Origin: Blastochloris viridis
GTDB taxonomy: Bacteria; Pseudomonadota; Alphaproteobacteria; Rhizobiales; Xanthobacteraceae
Assembly: GCF_001402875.1 (NCBI RefSeq)
Contig: NZ_CP012946.1
Span: 2,892,001-2,956,000 of the forward strand
Direction: 5' to 3'
DNA length: 64,000 nucleotides
The translations under genes were made by a program, and so were the position numbers. Positions 58,386 through 64,000 of the stretch are shown here, in pieces; the stretch's first letter is position 1, and every line of letters starts with the position of its first letter. The notes below the pieces were generated by a model that was not told the DNA's origin, ran no database searches, and was given only the letters and a program-made list of their open reading frames with translations.

Positions 58386-59942
58386 ATGACACAGCCCCCT
58401 TCCCGCCCGACTGCCTCCCGCTTCACGCGCCCGCAGCTGCTCGTGCTGTTCCTGGCGCTGGCGGTGCTGGCGGCGATCCCGATCGCCACCCACCCGGTGC
58501 CGCCACTGTCGGACTATCCGAACCACCTGGCGCGCATGCACGTCATCGCCGTGCTCGACCACGACCCGGATCTTTCGCGCTACTACGAGCTCGACTGGCA
58601 CATCCTGCCCAACCTGATGATGGACCTGGTGGTGCCGTGGATCGATCGGGCGGTCGACATCTATACCGCCGGCCAGGTCTTCACCGTCCTCACCTTCCTT
58701 CTGATCATGTCCGGCACCGTGGTGCTGAACCGGGTGCTGTTCGGCGGCTGGTCGGCGTGGCCGTTCATCGCCTTTCCGCTGCTCTACAGCGGAGTGTTCC
58801 TGCTCGGGCTGATGAACTACCTGTTCGGCATCGGCCTCGCCTTGTGGGGCCTTGCTGCCTGGATCCACTGGCGTGAGACGTGGCTGCCGCTGCGTTTGGT
58901 GCTGGCAACCGCGATGGTGGCGCTGCTCTATGTCTGCCACCTGTTCGCGGTCGGCCTTTATGCCATCGGCCTGCTCGGCTTCGAGATCTGGCGGCTGACC
59001 ACCCAGGAGGGGCCTCGCGGCCGGCGCGTGCTCGACTTCGTGCTGAGCGGCCTGCCGTTCCTGGTGGTGCCGGTGCTGCTGGTCGGCAGCCCGACCTGGG
59101 GGCTGGCGAGCCAGAACGAGTGGGAGCCACGCGGCAAGATCGATGGTCTCATCACCGTGATCGAGGTCTATTCCGACGTGGTGGCGTTCGGGCTCACTGC
59201 GACGGTGGCGATCACCGCCGGCTGGGCCGCCCGCCACGGCCTGCTCAAGCTGCACCCTGCCGCCTGGATCGTGTTTGCGGTCGGCGCGGTGGTCTATCTG
59301 GCGCTGCCGCGGGTGCTGTTCGGCTCCTATTTCGCCGACCAGCGGCTGCCGGTCGCGCTGGCCTTCATGGCGGTGGCGTTCGCCGACCTCGATCTGCACC
59401 GGCGTTGGACGATGCGGGCGTTCTGCATCGTGCTGGTGGCGCTGCTGGCGGTGCGGGTGTTCGAAGTCCAGCTGACGTGGCGGCAGCTCACCAAATGGAC
59501 CTCGGCGTTCCAGCAATCGGTGCAACTGATCGACCGCGGCGCCAAGGTGCTGGTGGCGTTCGACGACAACGCCCAGGCCGACGACGTGCGCGACCTCGGC
59601 CTCGCCCACGCCGCCTGCCTCGCCATGATCGAGAGGTCGGCGCTGGTGACCACCGCCTTCGCGGTGCGCGGCAAGCAGATCCTGCAGTTGAAGCCGGCGT
59701 GGCGCGACCACGCCGACACCGAGGACGGCACGCCGCCCTCCGCCAGCCAGCTGATCGCCACCTCGATGCGCAGCGTCGAGACCATCGAGCAGTATTGGGA
59801 CGACTGGCCGAGCCGGTTCGACTACGTCTACCTGCTCTACACCGAGCGCGGCAAAGACAACCCGGTGCCGGCGTGGCTGTCGCTGGTCTATGAGGGCGCC
59901 CGCTTCCAGCTCTACCGGGTGGTGCCGAATCCGCCGGGCTGA
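58386..59942 (+). CDS. Polytopic membrane protein, glycosyltransferase-like
   Basis: About 518 residues with roughly ten membrane helices, then a soluble C-terminal part of about 150 residues. An early SDYPNHLARMHVIA motif after helix 1 resembles the first-loop acidic motif of GT-C glycosyltransferases, so a polyprenyl-sugar-using enzyme is possible; not proven. The start is unclear (58386 or 58320, no ribosome site). It lies after the IS, which may have displaced its promoter. Confidence 0.6.
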   Translation: MTQPPSRPTASRFTRPQLLVLFLALAVLAAIPIATHPVPPLSDYPNHLARMHVIAVLDHDPDLSRYYELDWHILPNLMMDLVVPWIDRAVDIYTAGQVFTVLTFLLIMSGTVVLNRVLFGGWSAWPFIAFPLLYSGVFLLGLMNYLFGIGLALWGLAAWIHWRETWLPLRLVLATAMVALLYVCHLFAVGLYAIGLLGFEIWRLTTQEGPRGRRVLDFVLSGLPFLVVPVLLVGSPTWGLASQNEWEPRGKIDGLITVIEVYSDVVAFGLTATVAITAGWAARHGLLKLHPAAWIVFAVGAVVYLALPRVLFGSYFADQRLPVALAFMAVAFADLDLHRRWTMRAFCIVLVALLAVRVFEVQLTWRQLTKWTSAFQQSVQLIDRGAKVLVAFDDNAQADDVRDLGLAHAACLAMIERSALVTTAFAVRGKQILQLKPAWRDHADTEDGTPPSASQLIATSMRSVETIEQYWDDWPSRFDYVYLLYTERGKDNPVPAWLSLVYEGARFQLYRVVPNPPG

Positions 59943-60031
59943 CCCTCGCCGTCGCTCCAAAGGAGGGCTTGCGATCGGGCTGGGCGAAGGTAGGGTCGCC
60001 CGACCGATACGACCGACCGGGACTTTTCGCC

Positions 60032-60922
60032 ATGGCCACCTCCCTCCGCCCCCGCCGCAGCGTGCTCTACATGCCGGGCTCCAACGCCCGCGCGCTGGAA
60101 AAGGCCCGCACGCTGCCGGCCGACTGCGTGATCCTCGACCTTGAGGACGCGGTGGCGCCCGACGCCAAGGACATCGCCCGCGACCAGGTGACGGCGGCGG
60201 TCAAGGCCGGCGGTTTCGGCCTGCGCGAGGTGTTCGTCCGCATCAACGGCCTCGACACGCCGTGGGGCGCGGCCGACCTCGCTGCCGCCGCCACCGCGGC
60301 GCCCGACGTCATCTTGGTGCCCAAGGTGTCGGACCCCGAGGACCTGCGCCGGATCGGCGCGATGCTGGCGGACGCCGGCACGCCCGAGACGACGCGGGTG
60401 TGGGCGATGATGGAGACGCCGCGGGCGATGCTGGCGGCGCTGGAGATCGCCGACGCCGCGCACGACCCCGCGACCCGCCTTGCCGGCTTCGTGATGGGCA
60501 CCAACGACCTCGCCAAGGACACCCGCGCCCGCTGGCTGCCCGGCCGGGCGCCGATGCTGCCGTGGCTGATGGCCTGCCTCGCCGCGGCGCGGGCAAACGG
60601 CCTCGACATCGCCGACGGCGTCTACAACGCGCTGTCCGACGACGACGGCTTCAAGCGCGAGTGCAACGAGGCGCGCGACCTCGGCTTCGACGGCAAGACC
60701 CTGATCCACCCGAACCAGATCGGCCCCTGCAACGCCGCGTTCTCGCCGACGGCGGAGGAGGTGGCGTGGTCGCGCACCGTGATCGCCGCGTTCGACGCGC
60801 CGGAGGCGCAGGGCAAGGGCGCGCTGCAGGTCGAGGGCAAGATGGTCGAGCGCCTGCACGCCGAGATGGCGCGGCGGGTGGTGGCGATCGCCGCGACCAT
60901 CGCCGCGCGCGAAGCCGCCTGA
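60032..60922 (+). CDS. HpcH/HpaI-CitE family CoA-ester lyase or malyl-CoA thioesterase
   Basis: 296-residue TIM-barrel enzyme: RRSVLYMPGSNARALEKART, DCVILDLEDAVAPDAKDIAR, VFVRINGLDTPWGAADL and GKTLIHPNQIGPCNAAFSP. Members cleave malyl-CoA or beta-methylmalyl-CoA (Mcl1) or hydrolyse (S)-malyl-CoA (Mcl2). Length and sequence are closer to the short CitE/Mcl2-like branch than to the 318-residue Mcl1. Located 82 bases before mch, so part of the ethylmalonyl-CoA pathway (or its glyoxylate/malate exit). Confidence 0.85.
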   Translation: MATSLRPRRSVLYMPGSNARALEKARTLPADCVILDLEDAVAPDAKDIARDQVTAAVKAGGFGLREVFVRINGLDTPWGAADLAAAATAAPDVILVPKVSDPEDLRRIGAMLADAGTPETTRVWAMMETPRAMLAALEIADAAHDPATRLAGFVMGTNDLAKDTRARWLPGRAPMLPWLMACLAAARANGLDIADGVYNALSDDDGFKRECNEARDLGFDGKTLIHPNQIGPCNAAFSPTAEEVAWSRTVIAAFDAPEAQGKGALQVEGKMVERLHAEMARRVVAIAATIAAREAA

Positions 60923-61004
60923 CCACGCCAACCGCGCGGCCGCCCGCGGCTGGCCGCAACCGACCGACAAAGGCCGGGCGCACATCGGCCGAAGGGGAAC
61001 GACG

Positions 61005-62057
61005 ATGCTCCAGAAGACCTCCAGCGGCAATTTCTTCGAGGACTTCCGCCTCGGCCAGGTGATCCGCCACGCCGTGCCGCGCACGATCACCGTCGGCGAC
61101 GTCAGCCTCTACACCGCGCTCTACGGCACGCGCTTTGCCGTTCAGTCGTCGGACGCGTTCGCCGCCGCGGTCGGCTATCCGGAGAGCCCGGTCGATGATC
61201 TCTTGGTGTTCCACATTGTGTTCGGCAAGACCGTGCCGGACGTGTCGCTGAACGCCATCGCCAATCTCGGCTACGCCGGCGGCCGCTTTCTGAAGGCGGT
61301 CTATCCCGGCGACACCCTGCACGCGGTGTCGGAGGTGATCGGGCTCAAGGAGAACTCCAACAAGAAGACCGGCGTCGTCTATGTCCGCTCCACCGGCTTC
61401 AACCAGCACGGCGAGGAAGTGCTGGACTATGTGCGCTGGGTGATGGTGCGCAAGCGCGACGAAAACGCCCCGATCATCGAGCAGGGCGTGCCGACGCTGC
61501 CGAAGGCGCTGGCGCCGGGCGCCCTCGGCACCGCCTGCCCGCGTATCGACGGGGCTGAGTGGAACGAGGCGCTGGCCGGCAGCCCGTTCCGCTTCGACGA
61601 CTACGAGGTCGGCGAGAAGATCGACCACGTCGACGGCATGACGGTGGAGGAAGCCGAGCACCAGATCGCGACCCGGCTCTATCAGAACACCGCCAAGGTG
61701 CATTTCAACCAGCACTCCGAGAGCAAGGGCCGGTTCGGCAAGCGGCTGATCTATGGCGGCCACGTCATGTCGCTGGCCCGCGCGCTGTCGTTCAACGGCC
61801 TCGCCAACGCCTTCCACATCGCCGCCATCAATGGCGGGCGTCACGTCGCGCCGCTGTTCGCCGGCGAGACGGTGTTCGCGTGGTCGGAGATTGTCGACAA
61901 GCAGCCGCTGGCCGCGCGCAGCGACGTCGGCGCGCTGCGCATCCGCACCGTGGCGACCAAGGACAAGCCGGCGACGCTGTTCCCGGACAAGCTCGCCGAC
62001 GACTACGACCCCTCAGTGATCCTCGACTTCGATTATTGGGCGCTGCTGCCGCGGTGA
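61005..62057 (+). CDS. mch: Mesaconyl-CoA hydratase (beta-methylmalyl-CoA dehydratase)
   Basis: 350-residue double hot-dog MaoC-type enzyme that hydrates mesaconyl-CoA to beta-methylmalyl-CoA. Matches the Rhodobacter enzyme closely in NFFEDFRLGQVIRHAVPRTI, LLVFHIVFGKTVPDVSLNAI, NLGYAGGRF, LYQNTAKVHFNQHSESKGRF and LIYGGHVMSLARALSFNGLA. Ribosome site GGGGAAC upstream of ATG 61005. Paired with the CitE-family gene. Confidence 0.95.
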   Translation: MLQKTSSGNFFEDFRLGQVIRHAVPRTITVGDVSLYTALYGTRFAVQSSDAFAAAVGYPESPVDDLLVFHIVFGKTVPDVSLNAIANLGYAGGRFLKAVYPGDTLHAVSEVIGLKENSNKKTGVVYVRSTGFNQHGEEVLDYVRWVMVRKRDENAPIIEQGVPTLPKALAPGALGTACPRIDGAEWNEALAGSPFRFDDYEVGEKIDHVDGMTVEEAEHQIATRLYQNTAKVHFNQHSESKGRFGKRLIYGGHVMSLARALSFNGLANAFHIAAINGGRHVAPLFAGETVFAWSEIVDKQPLAARSDVGALRIRTVATKDKPATLFPDKLADDYDPSVILDFDYWALLPR

Positions 62058-62114
62058 GGCGCCGGCGGCCGGCCCGCATCGCCGGCGACCGGACCCGGCG
62101 CGGCCAGGCCGCCT

Positions 62115-64000
62115 TCACCCGCGGCGGCGGCCGCCCTTGCCAGGCGCCTTGCCGAACGCGGGTTTCGGCCCCGGCCGGAAGTCGTCCGGCTGCAGCGGCA
62201 GCTCGCGATTGTGCGGGCCCATCTCATCCAGCGTCGGCTTGCGGGCGCGAGAGCCGCCGCCAGCGGCGCTTGCCCCGCCCCCGCCGCCCGCCGACCCTCC
62301 TCCGATCGGGGAGGCAGACGAGGCGCCGCGCTTCACCGGCACGCCGGGATCGTCCAACACCGCCAGCTCGGCGGCCCGAAGGCGCTTGATCTCGTCGCGC
62401 AGCCGCGCTGCCTCTTCGAAGTTGAGGTCGGCGGCGGCGGCGCGCATGCGCGATTCGAGATCGGCGATCACCGCCGTGAAATTGTGGCCGATGGTCGCCG
62501 CCGCGGCGGCCGGCCCGGCGTCGACCCGGACGTGATCGCGCTCGTAGACGCTGTCGAGAATGTCGGCGATGCCCTTCTTGACGCTCGCGGGGGTGATGCC
62601 GTGCTCGGCGTTCCACGCCAGCTGCTTGGCGCGGCGGCGGGTGGTCTCGGCCATCGCCCGCTCCATCGAGCCGGTGATGCGGTCGGCATAGAGGATCACC
62701 TTGCCGTCGACGTTGCGGGCGGCGCGGCCGATGGTCTGGACCAGCGAGGTTTCGCTGCGCAAGAACCCTTCCTTGTCGGCGTCGAGGATGGCGACCAAAG
62801 CGCATTCGGGGATGTCGAGGCCCTCGCGCAGCAAATTGATGCCGATCAGCGCGTCGAAGGCGCCGAGGCGCAAATCGCGGATGATCTCGATGCGCTCGAT
62901 GGTGTCGATGTCGGAGTGCATGTAGCGCACCCGCACCCCCTGCTCGTGCAGGTATTCGGTCAGGTCCTCGGCCATGCGCTTGGTCAATACCGTGACCAGC
63001 GCCCGATAACCGGCGGCGGCATTGGCGCGGACCTCGCCCAGCAGATCGTCGACCTGGGTGCGGGCCGGCCGCACCTCGACCGGCGGGTCGACCAGGCCGG
63101 TCGGGCGGATCACCTGCTCGACGAACACGCCGCCCGCGCGCTCCAGCTCCCACGCCGCCGGGGTGGCGGACACCGCCACCGTCTGCGGCCGCATGGCGTC
63201 CCATTCCTCGAAGCGCAGCGGCCGGTTGTCGAGGCAGGACGGCAGGCGGAAGCCGTATTCGGCCAGCGTCGCCTTGCGGCGGAAGTCGCCGCGATACATC
63301 GCCCCGATCTGCGGGATGCTGACGTGCGATTCGTCGATGAAGATCAGGGCGTTGTCGGGGATGTACTCGAACAGGGTCGGCGGCGGCTCGCCGGGCCGGC
63401 GGCCGGTGAGGTAGCGCGAATAGTTCTCGATGCCGGCGCAGGAGCCGGTGGCCTGCAGCATCTCCAGGTCGAAGGTGGTGCGCTGCTCCAGCCGCTGCGC
63501 CTCCAGCAGACGCCCCGAGGCATTGAGCTGGTCGAGCCGGGTCTTCAGCTCCGCCTTGATCGAGGCCGCCGCCTGCTGCAGCGTCGGCTTGGGCGTCACA
63601 TAGTGCGAATTGGCGTAGATCTTGACGAACCCCAGGGCGCCCTTGGTCTCGCCGGTGAGCGGGTCGAACTCGTCGATGCGCTCGACCTCATCGCCGAACA
63701 GCGAGATCCGCCACGCCCGGTCCTCATAGTGGGCCGGAAACAGCTCGATGGTGTCGCCGCGCACCCGGAACATGCCGCGGGCGAACTCGAGCTGGCTGCG
63801 TTTGTATTGCAGCGCGACGAGGTCGGCGATCAACTGGCGCTGGTCGATGCGGTCGCCGACCTGGATGGCGAAGGTCATCGCCGTATAGGTCTCGACCGAG
63901 CCGATGCCGTAGATGCACGACACCGAGGCGACGATGATGACGTCGTCGCGCTCAAGCAACGATCGCGTTGCGGCGTGGCGCATGCGGTCGATCTGCTCGT
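62115..64000 (-). CDS. uvrB: UvrB, excinuclease subunit (N-terminal part outside window)
   Basis: The frame is open to the window edge; only the C-terminal 628 or so residues are visible. UvrB is the damage-verifying helicase of nucleotide excision repair. Seen are [20 protein letters not shown], the helicase motif [59 protein letters not shown] and the C-terminal UVR motif [20 protein letters not shown] that binds UvrC. A Gly/Arg-rich tail follows. The Walker A part is upstream of the window. Confidence 0.95.
   Translation of the reverse strand, partial: EQIDRMRHAATRSLLERDDVIIVASVSCIYGIGSVETYTAMTFAIQVGDRIDQRQLIADLVALQYKRSQLEFARGMFRVRGDTIELFPAHYEDRAWRISLFGDEVERIDEFDPLTGETKGALGFVKIYANSHYVTPKPTLQQAAASIKAELKTRLDQLNASGRLLEAQRLEQRTTFDLEMLQATGSCAGIENYSRYLTGRRPGEPPPTLFEYIPDNALIFIDESHVSIPQIGAMYRGDFRRKATLAEYGFRLPSCLDNRPLRFEEWDAMRPQTVAVSATPAAWELERAGGVFVEQVIRPTGLVDPPVEVRPARTQVDDLLGEVRANAAAGYRALVTVLTKRMAEDLTEYLHEQGVRVRYMHSDIDTIERIEIIRDLRLGAFDALIGINLLREGLDIPECALVAILDADKEGFLRSETSLVQTIGRAARNVDGKVILYADRITGSMERAMAETTRRRAKQLAWNAEHGITPASVKKGIADILDSVYERDHVRVDAGPAAAAATIGHNFTAVIADLESRMRAAAADLNFEEAARLRDEIKRLRAAELAVLDDPGVPVKRGASSASPIGGGSAGGGGGASAAGGGSRARKPTLDEMGPHNRELPLQPDDFRPGPKPAFGKAPGKGGRRRG

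Overview
The window is a high-GC (roughly 70%), densely coded bacterial chromosome segment. Gene content and order point to an alphaproteobacterium of the Hyphomicrobiales (Rhizobiales), plausibly a metabolically versatile, purple-nonsulfur-like organism. The supporting features are an mdh-sucCD-sucAB-lpd operon, an sdhCDAB operon, a mesaconyl-CoA hydratase (mch) of the ethylmalonyl-CoA pathway, class I PHA synthase, a cyanide-insensitive-type bd oxidase, NnrS, and the oxygen-independent ubiquinone genes ubiT-ubiU-ubiV beside ubiD. The genus is inference; no rRNA or other decisive marker is present.

Layout. 1-4.9 kb: a branched-chain-amino-acid-type ABC transporter (livG fragment, livF, binding protein, livH, livM). 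4.9-14.5 kb: nnrS, a membrane-anchored trehalose-6-phosphate synthase, cydAB, a lytic transglycosylase, a TIGR04282-type glycosyltransferase-like gene and a ferredoxin-reductase-like flavoprotein. 14.6-17.0 kb: an accessory patch with a secreted Cys-rich protein, gene remnants, an AT-rich orphan gene, a PhnA-tail protein and a lone HicB. 17.0-21.4 kb: ubiD divergent from ubiTUV. 21.7-25.1 kb: ECF sigma/anti-sigma pair, ybaK, a ParDE module and a TIGR04283-type glycosyltransferase. 25.3-32.3 kb: phaC, meaB, folP-folB-folK, mutA. 32.4-46.2 kb: a TPR lipoprotein, rpsU, the TCA operon (lpd, DUF2442, DUF4160, sucB, sucA, sucD, sucC, mdh), a TetR regulator, a 57-bp tandem repeat and zapE. 46.9-55.5 kb: an acetyltransferase, a small helical protein, sdhB-vapD-sdhA-sdhD-sdhC, a divergent LysR regulator and an HWE-type sensor kinase. 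56.1-64 kb: a phosphatase, an intact ISAs1-family element with a perfect 10-bp target duplication, a polytopic membrane protein, a CitE-family enzyme plus mch, and the 3' part of uvrB.

How it fits together. mch, the adjacent CitE-family enzyme, mutA/meaB, the succinyl-CoA ligase, the succinate dehydrogenase and malate dehydrogenase form a route from mesaconyl-CoA and propionyl-CoA units into the C4 acids. PhaC draws on the same acyl-CoA pool. UbiD/UbiTUV supply ubiquinone without oxygen, and CydAB and Sdh are quinone-linked enzymes, so the segment is rich in respiratory flexibility.

The most unusual features are a VapD-family (Cas2-like) small protein gene lodged inside the sdh operon, a DUF4160-DUF2442 pair lodged inside the 2-oxoglutarate dehydrogenase operon, and a 57-bp repeat array that is open in frame with a TetR gene. 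The accessory patch with two pairs of related remnants and an IS sitting exactly at the foot of a perfect palindrome also stand out.
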